Assembly (NCBI RefSeq): GCF_024346585.1
Contig: NZ_AP024523.1
Coordinates: 1,249,001-1,313,000, forward strand
Reading direction: 5' to 3'
DNA from: Streptococcus toyakuensis
GTDB taxonomy: Bacteria; Bacillota; Bacilli; Lactobacillales; Streptococcaceae
DNA length: 64,000 bases
The notes under the pieces are model-generated. The model was not told the DNA's origin. It ran no database searches and was given only the letters and a program-made list of their open reading frames with translations. The position numbers were made by a program, and so were the translations under genes. Below are positions 45,330-53,174 of the stretch, in pieces; position 1 is the first letter of the stretch, and the number at the start of each line of letters is the position of its first letter.

Positions 45330-45659
45330 TTATAGCAGAATTCCTAAAAAAATCGCAACTAAACCACCTAAATAGGTCAAAGTCAGGTAAGAATAAAAGA
45401 CCTTCTTATCACTCAACAGTCTTTGGAGTTCGTCATTCAAGGTCGAAAAAGTCGTCAAACCTCCACAAAATCCTGTTGCTAGAATAGCATAGACTTCCTT
45501 AGACTCCACATGATTGTAGAATAATCCAATCAAAAAACAACCCAAAAGATTGGCTACGAGCGTTCCAACTGGCAATTTAGAAGCTTGATTATAGAGGGAA
45601 AAGAAATACCGTACTAGGGCTCCGCAGCCACAAGCAATTGCAAGATAAATGATTACCAT
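45330..45659 (-). CDS. crcB: CrcB/Fluc fluoride channel subunit
   Basis: 109 residues, four membrane segments, dual-topology fluoride exporter subunit. Family motif GFCGGLTTFSTLNDE and the early GCGALVRYFFS. It overlaps the second crcB gene by 7 bp. Two different crcB genes together usually give a heterodimeric channel in Firmicutes. No fluoride-riboswitch consensus was seen upstream of the operon. Confidence 0.92.
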   Translation of the reverse strand: MVIIYLAIACGCGALVRYFFSLYNQASKLPVGTLVANLLGCFLIGLFYNHVESKEVYAILATGFCGGLTTFSTLNDELQRLLSDKKVFYSYLTLTYLGGLVAIFLGILL

Positions 45660-46027
45660 TTTTTCCTCCCTAGACAGTAAGCCAAAAGCAAACCTCCACC
45701 GATGCTCAAAAGCAAATACAGGACCAAACTAAGATAACGCCCTGTATCAAGCAGTTTCACAGCATCAAGCATTAGACTAGAAAAGGTTGTTAAACCTCCA
45801 CAAAAACCTGTACCCAGTGCTAAAACCAAGCCCTTACTAGTCCCCTTATAGACCAGATAGCCCTTGACAAGATAGACCAAGCAGAAAATGCCCAAATAGT
45901 TGACAAAGAGAGTTCCCCAAGGAAAGTCTGGACTGGCTGGTAACCAGATGGAAACTAGATAGCGGACAAGTCCGCCCACCATGGCAGCTAAAAAAATTCC
46001 TAGCGGATAAAATTGTTCTTTTTTCAT
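45653..46027 (-). CDS. crcB: CrcB/Fluc fluoride channel subunit, second copy
   Basis: 124 residues, four membrane segments. Motif GFCGGLTTFSSLMLDAVKLL and early GGLVRYLVSIWLP. It overlaps chorismate mutase by 4 bp upstream and crcB by 7 bp downstream, so the three form one translationally coupled operon. Probable oppositely oriented partner of the other subunit. Confidence 0.92.
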   Translation of the reverse strand: MKKEQFYPLGIFLAAMVGGLVRYLVSIWLPASPDFPWGTLFVNYLGIFCLVYLVKGYLVYKGTSKGLVLALGTGFCGGLTTFSSLMLDAVKLLDTGRYLSLVLYLLLSIGGGLLLAYCLGRKKW

Positions 46028-46290
46028 TTGATGTTTTGATCCTGATAATCACGCGAACGTTTGAGTATGTCAGAAAAAGTCGCGACGATAGTCTCCTGAT
46101 ATCGCTTGTCCTCTACACGACTTCTAACTTTTTCAAAAATAACTGCCTCTCTCTTGGTATCTAAAATCGGCTTACCTGATGCTTTCTTATAAGCAACTAC
46201 ACCCTCAACCAAATGCATTCGTTCTTCTAATAGTTTGACAATTTGGTCGTCGATTTGATCAATTTCTTGACGAATAATATCTAAATCCAT
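46024..46290 (-). CDS. Chorismate mutase (AroQ type)
   Basis: 88-residue single-domain AroQ helical protein: EIDQIDDQIVKLLEERMHLV and YKKASGKPILDTKREAVIFE with the catalytic Arg/Lys/Glu set. Converts chorismate to prephenate. First gene of the operon with two crcB genes; this pairing is a known streptococcal arrangement without an obvious functional link. AAGGAGGAG ribosome site. Confidence 0.88.
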   Translation of the reverse strand: MDLDIIRQEIDQIDDQIVKLLEERMHLVEGVVAYKKASGKPILDTKREAVIFEKVRSRVEDKRYQETIVATFSDILKRSRDYQDQNIK

Positions 46291-46365
46291 ACATTCTCCT
46301 CCTTTATTTGAATTATTGTATCAAAAAGCCAGCAAATAGGCTAGTAAAATCCCAACTCACGATAA

Positions 46366-46398
46366 GAAAAATGCACTGATTGATTGCATCAGCGCACT
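46366..46398 (-). terminator. Flavodoxin terminator
   Basis: On the minus strand GTGC-GCTGAT and ATCAG-TGCAT pair, followed by TTTTTC, directly after the flavodoxin stop region. Confidence 0.65.
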
Positions 46399-46405
46399 TT
46401 TATGC

Positions 46406-46849
46406 TTATCCTACTTTAGCAGCCAATTCTTCTGCGAATTGTTCCAAGCGTTCAATATCTTCTTCTTCGGCAGAAAGATCAACTTTAACACACTCTGAAC
46501 CTTTTTCTGCTCCTGTTGACACAAAAACACGGTCAAAGTCATCAACAGCCTTACAGAATTCATCGTAGAAGGTATCACCTGAGCCGACAACTCCGTAGAT
46601 TTTGCCATTCAAGTTGAGGTCTGCTAGGTCTTCGTAGAAGTCCATCATCTCATCTGGCAATTCTCCATCACCATAAGTATAGGTCGCAACGATAGCGATG
46701 TCTGCTTCCAAGAAGTCTGAAGCGTCAACAGTTGTACATTCATCAACATCAACATCCAAGCCCAAGTCACGTAATTTGTCTGCTACAATATCTGCAATTT
46801 CTTCGGTATTACCGGTCATACTGGCAAATACAATTTTTGCTAATGCCAT
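46406..46849 (-). CDS. Flavodoxin
   Basis: 147-residue FMN electron carrier. FMN phosphate loop SMTGNTEEIADIVADKL at the N-terminus, and the GSGDTFYDEFCKAVDDF segment. Very acidic, full length. It probably serves as low-potential donor (for instance to IspG-like or radical enzymes). Separated from chorismate mutase by a terminator. Confidence 0.92.
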   Translation of the reverse strand: MALAKIVFASMTGNTEEIADIVADKLRDLGLDVDVDECTTVDASDFLEADIAIVATYTYGDGELPDEMMDFYEDLADLNLNGKIYGVVGSGDTFYDEFCKAVDDFDRVFVSTGAEKGSECVKVDLSAEEEDIERLEQFAEELAAKVG

Positions 46850-46952
46850 ATCGTCCTCCTCAATTTATCTTTCTCCATTATAACACATCTTTTTCATTTT
46901 AAAAATAAAAATTCTTGTGCTACAATGAAATGAGAAAGAATTGAGGTTATTT

Positions 46953-47888
46953 ATGGACATTTGCCATCAAATTTTAGAAAAAATCAAAGAATACGACACG
47001 ATTATCATTCACCGTCATATGAAACCAGACCCTGATGCCTTGGGAAGTCAGGTGGGATTGAAAGCCTTGCTGGAACATCATTTTCCAGAAAAAACCATCA
47101 AAGTCGTTGGTTTTAATGAACCAACTCTCACTTGGATGGCTGAAATGGATCTTGTTGAAGATAGCGCCTACCAAGGCGCTCTTGTCATCGTCTGTGATAC
47201 AGCCAACACTGCTCGTATTGACGATAAGCGCTATAGTCTAGGTGATTTTCTCATTAAGATTGACCACCATCCAAATGATGATGTATATGGTGACCTATCT
47301 TGGGTGGATACTAATTCTAGCAGTGCTAGCGAGATGATTACCCTATTTGCCCAAACAACCCAACTGGCCTTGTCAGATCGTGCTGCGGAGTTGCTCTTTG
47401 CAGGAATTGTTGGTGATACAGGTCGTTTCCTCTACCCTTCTACCACTGCACGAACCCTCCGCATAGCTGCCTCTCTGAGAGAACAGAACTTTGACTTTGC
47501 GGCTCTCACTCGCAAAATGGACACTATGAGTTACAAAATTGCTAAACTTCAAGGCTACATCTACGACCATCTGGAAGTGGATGAAAACGGTGCAGCTCGC
47601 GTTATCCTGAGTCAGGAAATCTTGAAACAATTCAATGTTACCGATGCGGAAACTGCAGCCATTGTCGGTGTACCTGGGCGCATTGAAAGTGTTAGTCTTT
47701 GGGGAATTTTTGTAGAGCAGGCTGATGGCCACTACCGTGTCCGCTTACGCAGTAAAATCCATCCTATCAATGAAATTGCCAAGGAGCATGATGGTGGAGG
47801 CCACCCTCTAGCAAGCGGTGCTAATTCCTATAGCCTTGAGGAAAATGAAATCATCTACCAAAAGTTAAAAAACTTGCTTAAAAACTGA
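46953..47888 (+). CDS. DHH/DHHA1 phosphodiesterase (NrnA/Pde2 type)
   Basis: 311 residues. DHH domain: HRHMKPDPDALGSQVGL, VIVCDTANTARID, KIDHHPNDD; DHHA1 domain: GGGHPLASGAN. In pneumococcus the equivalent Pde2 cleaves pApA and c-di-AMP to AMP, and the family also degrades nano-RNA and pAp. The start is the ATG at 46953 (GAGG upstream); a TTG four codons earlier is worse. Monocistronic. Confidence 0.9.
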   Translation: MDICHQILEKIKEYDTIIIHRHMKPDPDALGSQVGLKALLEHHFPEKTIKVVGFNEPTLTWMAEMDLVEDSAYQGALVIVCDTANTARIDDKRYSLGDFLIKIDHHPNDDVYGDLSWVDTNSSSASEMITLFAQTTQLALSDRAAELLFAGIVGDTGRFLYPSTTARTLRIAASLREQNFDFAALTRKMDTMSYKIAKLQGYIYDHLEVDENGAARVILSQEILKQFNVTDAETAAIVGVPGRIESVSLWGIFVEQADGHYRVRLRSKIHPINEIAKEHDGGGHPLASGANSYSLEENEIIYQKLKNLLKN

Positions 47889-47896
47889 TAAAATAC

Positions 47897-47925
47897 TTGC
47901 CAAACTTTTCAGAATCTGATAGACT
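47897..47925 (+). promoter_or_regulatory. rpmE2 promoter
   Basis: TTGCCA (47897-47902), 17-bp spacer, TAGACT (47920-47925). Leader of about 50 nt with a small hairpin. Confidence 0.7.
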
Positions 47926-47983
47926 AGTATGGTAACAATCTATGGCTCGCAAAGAGACCATGGCAGAAAGGAAATATTGAAAA

Positions 47984-48226
47984 ATGAAAAAAGATATCCA
48001 TCCAGAATATCGCCCAGTTGTCTTCATGGACACAACTACTGGTTACCAATTCCTTAGCGGTTCAACAAAACGCTCTAACGAAACAGTTGAGTTCGAAGGC
48101 GAAACTTACCCATTGATCCGTGTGGAAATTTCATCAGACTCACACCCATTCTACACTGGACGTCAAAAGTTCACTCAAGCAGATGGACGCGTGGATCGTT
48201 TCAACAAAAAATACGGTCTCAAATAA
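47984..48226 (+). CDS. rpmE2: Ribosomal protein L31 type B
   Basis: 80 residues, [20 protein letters not shown] start. No CxxC pair, so it is the zinc-free form. Full length. Core gene at the left border of the second accessory block. Confidence 0.96.
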
Positions 48227-48231
48227 TGATA

Positions 48232-48259
48232 AAAAGAACAGTTTCGGCTGTTCTTTTTT
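48232..48259 (+). terminator. rpmE2 terminator
   Basis: AAAAGAACAG (48232-48241) pairs with CTGTTCTTTT (48248-48257), six-base loop, T run. Confidence 0.9.
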
Positions 48260-48283
48260 GTTTCTTGAAATCAACTGCTGTTT

Positions 48284-48814
48284 TCATGTTCCAAACTCAT
48301 ACTCTTCGAAAATCAAATTCATTCGTAATCTAAAGCGTTTACGTTGATTTCGATAGGTTGTTGAAAACATTTTAAACGTTTTTACTTTGGCAAAAATATT
48401 CTCAACCTTGATTCTCTCTTTAGATAGCATATGATTATAGGATTTATCTTCAAGAGTTAGTGGCTTAAGTTTGCTTGATTTCCTCGGAGTTTGCGCTTGT
48501 GAATACATCTTCATGAGTCCTTGATAACCACTGTCAGCAAAGATTTTACCAGCTTGTCCGATATTTCTGCGACTCATTTTGAACAATTTCATATCGTAGC
48601 AATCATTACAGACAAAGGGAGCTTTATCGAGTAGAGGGCAAGGAAGATTGTTAGAAGTAGAGTCTCTAATTTGTTTATTTCGTTTGACTTCTTTAGAAAC
48701 AGTAGTCGGGTCTTTTAGAATAAGTTGCCCGATAGCTTTGAAGGTTTCACCGCGCTCTAAACCTAATTGGATATCATTACGGTCTGAAAGGGTAAGGTGT
48801 TTATGTTTTGTCAT
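48284..48814 (-). pseudogene. Fused relic of an IS30-type and an IS1381-type transposase
   Basis: 176 codons without interruption. Residues 1-72 match the IS30-family N-terminus (LTLSDRNDIQLGLERGETFK, KDPTTVSKEVKRNK, CPLLDKAPFVCNDC). From about 73 on it reads as the C-terminal part of the IS1381 (IS5-family) second transposase gene (YDMKLFKMSRRNIGQAGKI, SKERIKVENIFAKVKTFKMF). The junction is near 48600. The last residues (FEEYEFGT) replace the usual IS1381 end: the DNA there is identical to a BOX terminus. Start at 48814 with GAGG upstream. Not expected to be an active transposase. Confidence 0.75.
48299..48321 (+). repeat. BOX-terminus match at the end of the fused transposase
   Basis: ATACTCTTCGAAAATCAAAT plus TCA, identical over 23 bases to the boxA end of the BOX element at 17056-17162. 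No further BOX sequence follows on either side. Confidence 0.6.
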
Positions 48815-48879
48815 AGTGGACCTCATTTCTAACTCAAATGTCTCATACTTAATTCCACCATAAAAATCCGTTTTAGACT

Positions 48880-48906
48880 AATTTCCACTTCGGCTAGCCA
48901 AGTGGA
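48880..48906. repeat. Hairpin upstream of the transposase relic
   Basis: TTCCACTT and AAGTGGAA with a nine-base CGGCTAGCC loop, between the IS30-like start and the direct repeat. It may be part of the IS30-family end or a hairpin in the leader. The rest of 48827-48953 shows nothing I can name. Confidence 0.4.
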
Positions 48907-48953
48907 AGTTACTTTGAGAAGTTACCCCAAGCACAATTCTTAGATTCTCCCAG

Positions 48954-49046
48954 AAAAAGATTAGACTTTTGACATCAAAATTGATAAAATAGGAAAGAAA
49001 ATAAGATAAAAGGAAACTGTAAATCACCATGATGAACATGCAAAAA
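48954..49046 (+). repeat. 93-bp direct repeat, left copy (ebfC upstream region)
   Basis: Matches 52730-52822 with six differences (about 94%). It includes the ebfC ribosome-site region and the first codons (ATGATGAAC...), then diverges. The left copy opens into a 21-codon dead frame ending at 49095. The two copies bracket the cassette with the recombinase and surface genes. Confidence 0.9.
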
Positions 49047-49190
49047 TTGAACATACTGTTTTTAATTTTTGTAAACATCAAAAAGGTTGGTTTAAAAGGA
49101 TTTTAAGTCCTTAAAATTTTTTATCCAACACTACTATTCACGCATCCAAGACAAAATCTTGGCAAAAAATACAGTAGCAAAGAGTACACC

Positions 49191-49226
49191 AAACTACCAC
49201 TCATTATGGGCGGTAGTTTTCTTTTC
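49191..49226 (+). terminator. Hairpin with T-rich tail before the recombinase
   Basis: AAACTACC (49191-49198) pairs with GGTAGTTT (49212-49219), followed by TCTTTTC. Possible terminator protecting the cassette from upstream transcription. The stretch 49047-49190 holds only short A/T palindromes such as CCAAGA/TCTTGG and no gene. Confidence 0.5.
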
Positions 49227-49262
49227 GTCTAAAATAGAGATAAAAAGATAGGTGGTAGCCTT

Positions 49263-49850
49263 ATGCGTTACGGTTATGTTCGTGTATCTACAAGAGAACA
49301 AAATATCGATAGACAATTTTCAGCCTTGGTAGAAAACAAATTACCAAAAGAAAATATTTTTATTGATTATGTTTCAGGAAAGGATTTTGACAGAATAGAA
49401 TATCAAAAATTATTAACTACCTTGAAGGAGAATGATGAATTAGTTATTAAATCAATTGATAGATTGGGAAGAAACTATGATGAAATTTTAGAACAGTGGC
49501 AATCAATTACTAAGAAAAAGAAAGTAAATATAACTGTTTTAGATTTCCCCTTATTAAACACAAAGAATAGCACTGATAATATCACAGGAAAGCTAATCTC
49601 CGATATCGTTTTGCAAGTTCTGTCTTATGTGGCACAGTTTGAAAGAGAACAAATCAAACAAAGACAAATGGAAGGAATACGGGAAGCAAAGAAAAAAGGG
49701 AAAAAATTCGGCAGACCAAAATTGATTGTCCCGAATAATCTCCCTGATGTGATAGCTAAATATAAGAAAAAAGAAATAACCTTACGTGAAGGTGCAGATA
49801 TCTTAGGAGTATCAAAAAGTACTTTTCATAATTGGATAAAAAATTCATAG
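49263..49850 (+). CDS. Small serine recombinase (resolvase/invertase family)
   Basis: 195 residues. N-terminal catalytic domain with nucleophile Ser in YGYVRVSTREQNIDRQ, the SIDRLGRNYDEIL segment, and the long arm helix FEREQIKQRQMEGIREAKKK; C-terminal HTH (LREGADILGVSKSTFHNWIK). Length and layout match Hin/Gin/Tn3-type enzymes, not large integrases. AGGTGG ribosome site. A 36-bp palindrome starts right after its stop codon and a related one lies 90 bp further on; these are candidate crossover sites. Confidence 0.92.
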   Translation: MRYGYVRVSTREQNIDRQFSALVENKLPKENIFIDYVSGKDFDRIEYQKLLTTLKENDELVIKSIDRLGRNYDEILEQWQSITKKKKVNITVLDFPLLNTKNSTDNITGKLISDIVLQVLSYVAQFEREQIKQRQMEGIREAKKKGKKFGRPKLIVPNNLPDVIAKYKKKEITLREGADILGVSKSTFHNWIKNS

Positions 49851-49886
49851 TTCCTGTCAAAAAACCTAGGATTTTTTGGACAGGAA
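49851..49886. promoter_or_regulatory. hix-like palindrome 1 (candidate recombination site)
   Basis: 36 bp with arms TTCCTGTC/GACAGGAA, A and T blocks and the centre CCTAGG. It resembles the hix sites of Hin-type invertases (TCAAAAACC, two bases, GGTTTTTGA). It begins directly after the recombinase stop. No T run follows, which argues against a terminator. Confidence 0.5.
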
Positions 49887-49895
49887 ATACACTTT

Positions 49896-49971
49896 ATTTT
49901 AGCACCAATTTCGCTAGAAAAAAGGTTATAAAATCCCGTATTTTGACCGATTATTATTACACTACCATTCT
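49896..49971. promoter_or_regulatory. Opposed promoter-like sequences between the two palindromes
   Basis: Minus strand: extended -10 TGCTAAAAT (49896-49904), pointing back to the recombinase. Plus strand: TTGACC (49943-49948), 17-bp spacer, weak CATTCT (49966-49971), pointing to the choline-binding protein gene. Inversion of the segment would exchange them. Confidence 0.35.
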
Positions 49972-49975
49972 ATCA

Positions 49976-50011
49976 AGTTTGTCCAAAAAAGTCTAAGTTT
50001 TAGGACAAACT
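49976..50011. promoter_or_regulatory. hix-like palindrome 2 (candidate recombination site)
   Basis: 36 bp with perfect arms AGTTTGTCC/GGACAAACT around AAAAAAGTCTAAGTTTTA. It shares TGTCCAAAAAA, CTA and GTTTT at the same positions with palindrome 1 read on the opposite strand, so the pair is best aligned in inverted orientation. Confidence 0.5.
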
Positions 50012-50051
50012 GATTACTTTACAACAAATAAAAATAGGGAGTATTAAATGA

Positions 50052-51035
50052 ATGCACAAACAAACTAAAAAATTTACACTTGCAACTATATCCAGTCTAA
50101 CACTCTTCGGAAGTAGCTTTATTATAATTAATCATGCTTCCACTAGTGAACACGCTCTTACAGACAGTGTTTCAAGTGAATCAGTCAACAATTCAACTAC
50201 GGCGATCCATACACCTGAAAACTTTCAAAGTGAAAAACAAATAGAAGCAACAATTACAAAGGTTAAAATTCATCATTTTGGATTTAATTTTGAAGGTGTA
50301 CTCTCAGAGCCACTACCTCACGGAGGAGATAATGCAGCTAGAGGAAATGTTACTCTAATTGATAAGGCTAGTGGAAAGATTGTGTACCAACATAATAATG
50401 ATGTCATTTTTAGTGGCCTTACTAAAGATGTCAGTGATCAATTTTTAGAACCTTTATTTTATAGCAATCAATTTAAAGGTGATGTTTTCGATATCAGACA
50501 GTTTCCTGCTGGAATTTATATCTTGGAGATGTCTGGAGAGGCTGGTTCGCCTTACGGTGACTTAACTGATACAAGAAAACGTGTCTTTAAAGTTAGAAAA
50601 GAGGTGACTATCGGAAATCCTTCAACAAATTCAAATACGAATACAACAACTCAATCAGGTTCGAATTCTAATATCTCAGGTAGTTGGGTACAATCTGGTT
50701 CTCGTTGGTGGTATAAACACGCCGACGGTTCCTATACAACTAATGACTGGGAAAAAATCAATGGTGTTTGGTATCGTTTTGATAACTCTGGTTGGATGCA
50801 AACAGGCTGGGTAAAAGATGGTAGCTGGTACTATCTCGACGGATCAGGTGCAATGAAGACTGGCTGGCTAAAAGATAACGGTAACTGGTACTATCTTCAA
50901 AACTCAGGTGCAATGAAAACTGGTTGGATGAAGGTATCTGGTAAATGGTACTATGCTTATAGCTCTGGTGCACTAGCAATCAATACAACGACCCCTGATG
51001 GCTATCGTGTCAATTACAACGGTGAGTGGGTTTAA
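50052..51035 (+). CDS. Choline-binding surface protein
   Basis: 327 residues. N-terminal export signal (hydrophobic about 9-28), a domain of unknown type (about 60-190, beta-rich), a Ser/Asn/Thr linker (195-215), then about five choline-binding repeats (for example GWVKDGSWYYLDGSGAMKT) and the end PDGYRVNYNGEWV usual for pneumococcal choline-binding proteins. It is held on the wall by the phosphocholine made through the lic genes of this window. An ATG four bases upstream (50048) is better spaced from GGGAG but gives only a six-codon frame, so this start may be weakly translated. First gene of a three-gene unit. Confidence 0.88.
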   Translation: MHKQTKKFTLATISSLTLFGSSFIIINHASTSEHALTDSVSSESVNNSTTAIHTPENFQSEKQIEATITKVKIHHFGFNFEGVLSEPLPHGGDNAARGNVTLIDKASGKIVYQHNNDVIFSGLTKDVSDQFLEPLFYSNQFKGDVFDIRQFPAGIYILEMSGEAGSPYGDLTDTRKRVFKVRKEVTIGNPSTNSNTNTTTQSGSNSNISGSWVQSGSRWWYKHADGSYTTNDWEKINGVWYRFDNSGWMQTGWVKDGSWYYLDGSGAMKTGWLKDNGNWYYLQNSGAMKTGWMKVSGKWYYAYSSGALAINTTTPDGYRVNYNGEWV

Positions 51036-51068
51036 CATACAATAGAAATAGATTAAGGAGACAATTAA

Positions 51069-51533
51069 ATGAACAAAGTTATAAAAATTGAAGACGAAAC
51101 AGTTTATGTTGGAAAAGGTGATAATGGTCAATTTACTGCAATTTCAAGAAAAAGTTTTGGTTTTGAACCACGAGTAGGTGATTATGTAGAATTTTATCAA
51201 AACGGTGACGAGTATATTGTTTCAAAAATAGATAACAGTTCTCCAGTTAACTCTACTCAACATTCAAATGGAGTGAGCGATAAATCTAAACTGGCTGCAG
51301 CCTTATTTGCACTATTTTTAGGAGAACTTGGGGGCTACGATTTTTACATTGGAAATGCTAAACAAGGATACAAGCGTATCGGCATAACTCTGTTAGCAAT
51401 CATTCCTATTTTATTGCCATTTGTTTTACTGGCAAATGCTATTTGGAATATTATGATTACTATTCAAGTTTTAACGTCCAAAACTGGTAGCAAATGGCAT
51501 CAAGATGCCCAAGGTTTAGAATTGCAAGATTAA
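51069..51533 (+). CDS. TM2-domain membrane protein
   Basis: 154 residues. The N-terminal 60 residues form a small beta-rich soluble part (VYVGKGDNGQFTAISRKSFG, DYVEFYQNGDEYIV). The C-terminal TM2 domain (about 76-130) has two membrane segments: KLAAALFALFLGELGGYDFY and ITLLAIIPILLPFVLLANAI. TM2 proteins have no defined function. Same strand, 33 bp after the choline-binding protein gene, with AGGAG ribosome site. Confidence 0.85.
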   Translation: MNKVIKIEDETVYVGKGDNGQFTAISRKSFGFEPRVGDYVEFYQNGDEYIVSKIDNSSPVNSTQHSNGVSDKSKLAAALFALFLGELGGYDFYIGNAKQGYKRIGITLLAIIPILLPFVLLANAIWNIMITIQVLTSKTGSKWHQDAQGLELQD

Positions 51534-51537
51534 ATAC

Positions 51538-52584
51538 ATGAAAAAATTATTTCTATTCAGTATCAGTATTTTAGCTATCTCTATTTTAACGGCTTGCCAA
51601 CATCAGAGTGAAAACACTCCCTCAGCAAGTTCTGAAGCGACTGCTTCCAGTACTAGTTCAACTACTTCCACATCGGAAGAGAAGAAAAATGATTACACCC
51701 TATATAATCCTGTCCTTAAAGAATATGCCAAAGTATTAGATGGTTCATCAGCTTCACCTAAAGAGCTCAATTCAAAAGCAAACTTAAAAAATACTTATCC
51801 TAAAGAATACTCTGGACTACAATACAGCTTGTATGATTTAGACCAAAATGGTACGGACGAACTTTTGGTTGCCCTTAAAACGGATTCTAACTATTACGAT
51901 TTATTAGATATTCGAACTCTAAAAAATGGGGAAGTTATTCGACTGACCAATGCAGAAAATAATCTGGATTTTATTGGAGAGCGAGTACATTTTAATCCTT
52001 TAGAAAATGGCTATTTCCAATTATCTACCCGTGTATCTACTAATCAAATCCAAGTTAAACTATACAAGTTAAATCAGGATGGAACACGGTTAGAGTTAAT
52101 TAGCGAATCAGATACAGAAGAGGGACTGGGGACAAAACCACCTTCCCTTGATATAAGATCTTTCTCTTGGAAGTCTGTCACAAGTCTCATAAATGGAGAA
52201 ACTAGCCTTCCGTCAGAAAGCAAAGGGATGGATATTTCTGCAATTCAAAATGGGGATTTTTCTAGTGTCTCAGGAACTTGGAGGAATCGTTCAGGTATTG
52301 AATTTACTTTCGACAAAAATGGTTTAGTAAGTGATAAGTCTAAAATTTCAATTGAACATGCTAAAGAAATTGACCACTATCTTAAGGCAAATTCTGTTTC
52401 TAAAGATGGAGGTGCTGGTACAGCTATTGCCTTTTTACCAGCTGGAGTTTCTTTAACTATGTCTGTCACCTCTTCTACAGATAATGGCTATACCGACTCA
52501 TCTGATATCACACAAGACCGCTTATGGTTTGGACACCAACTTATCAATGGTAGTACTGAGGGATTTTTCTATAAGGTAGAATAG
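51538..52584 (+). CDS. Lipoprotein with DUF6287-type segment
   Basis: 348 residues. Signal peptide with lipobox LTAC (Cys20), Ser/Thr-rich tether (about 25-50), a central domain with DLDQNGTDELLVAL typical of bacterial surface VCBS/FG-GAP-like lipoproteins, and a C-terminal MDISAIQNGDFSSVSGTWRN segment as in DUF6287. It starts 4 bp after the TM2 gene without its own ribosome site, so it depends on coupling. Surface exposed; ligand unknown. Confidence 0.8.
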   Translation: MKKLFLFSISILAISILTACQHQSENTPSASSEATASSTSSTTSTSEEKKNDYTLYNPVLKEYAKVLDGSSASPKELNSKANLKNTYPKEYSGLQYSLYDLDQNGTDELLVALKTDSNYYDLLDIRTLKNGEVIRLTNAENNLDFIGERVHFNPLENGYFQLSTRVSTNQIQVKLYKLNQDGTRLELISESDTEEGLGTKPPSLDIRSFSWKSVTSLINGETSLPSESKGMDISAIQNGDFSSVSGTWRNRSGIEFTFDKNGLVSDKSKISIEHAKEIDHYLKANSVSKDGGAGTAIAFLPAGVSLTMSVTSSTDNGYTDSSDITQDRLWFGHQLINGSTEGFFYKVE

Positions 52585-52639
52585 TCTTGGTAGACTCTTA
52601 AACTAGTTCATAAAATATCTATTAACTTTTCATAAATAC

Positions 52640-52690
52640 ATATAGGATAAATATTCTTATTTTCTTAGAATATTTATCCTATATTTTTAT
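52640..52690. terminator. Terminator at the end of the cassette
   Basis: ATATAGGATAAATATTC (52640-52656) and its perfect 17-base complement (52668-52684) with an 11-nt loop, then TTTTTATT. Works for the lipoprotein transcript; the other strand is less T-rich. Confidence 0.85.
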
Positions 52691-52729
52691 TATCTTTACA
52701 TCCCTATCAATACTTGATGAATTCACTCT

Positions 52730-52822
52730 GAAAAAGATTAGACTTTTAACATCAAAATTGATAAAATAAAAAGGAAAATAAGATAAAAGGAAACTATAAA
52801 TCACCATGATGAATATGCAAAA
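52730..52822 (+). repeat. 93-bp direct repeat, right copy (native ebfC upstream region)
   Basis: Partner of 48954-49046. This copy continues into the intact ebfC gene and is therefore the functional promoter/start region. Confidence 0.9.
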
Positions 52823-53105
52823 CATGATGCGCCAAGCACAAAAACTTCAAAAACAAATGGAACAAAGCCAAGCTGAACTTGCTGCTATGCAATTTGTTGG
52901 CAAATCTGCTCAAGACCTTGTTCAAGCGACCTTGACTGGAGATAAGAAAGTTATCAGCATTGACTTTAATCCAGCTGTTGTTGATCCAGAAGATCTTGAA
53001 ACTCTTTCAGATATGACCGTTCAAGCCATCAACTCTGCTCTTGAACAAATCGATGAAACTACCAAGAAAAAACTGGGTGCTTTCGCTGGGAAATTACCAT
53101 TCTAA
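52806..53105 (+). CDS. ebfC: YbaB/EbfC nucleoid-associated protein
   Basis: 99 residues, small DNA-binding dimer of the YbaB family. [20 protein letters not shown] at the start and the conserved [20 protein letters not shown] core. The ribosome site AAAGGAAA lies unusually far (about 14 bases) from the ATG. No recR or dnaX is beside it. Its upstream region and first codons are duplicated at 48.95 kb. Confidence 0.9.
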   Translation: MMNMQNMMRQAQKLQKQMEQSQAELAAMQFVGKSAQDLVQATLTGDKKVISIDFNPAVVDPEDLETLSDMTVQAINSALEQIDETTKKKLGAFAGKLPF

Positions 53106-53146
53106 TTAAAAAAACAAGCATTCAAGAGAATACTTACCTATCGTGG

Positions 53147-53170
53147 GAGGAACAACTGTTCCTCTTTTTT
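53147..53170 (+). terminator. ebfC terminator
   Basis: GAGGAAC (53147-53153), AACT loop, GTTCCTC (53158-53164), then six T. Confidence 0.88.
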
Positions 53171-53174
53171 GTTA

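Noticed and set aside
46291..46405. Fluoride riboswitch ahead of the crcB operon
   Set aside because: The conserved GGCGAUGG start and pseudoknot bases are not found; the region holds a flavodoxin terminator.
49030..49095. Short frame from the duplicated ebfC start codons as a gene
   Set aside because: It is only the left repeat's copy of the ebfC start running into unrelated sequence, with 21 codons and no family features.
49851..50011. The two 36-bp palindromes as ordinary intrinsic terminators
   Set aside because: Neither is followed by a T run, their stems are A/T blocks with mismatches, and their shared core and equal length point to a paired site instead. Terminator function is not fully excluded.
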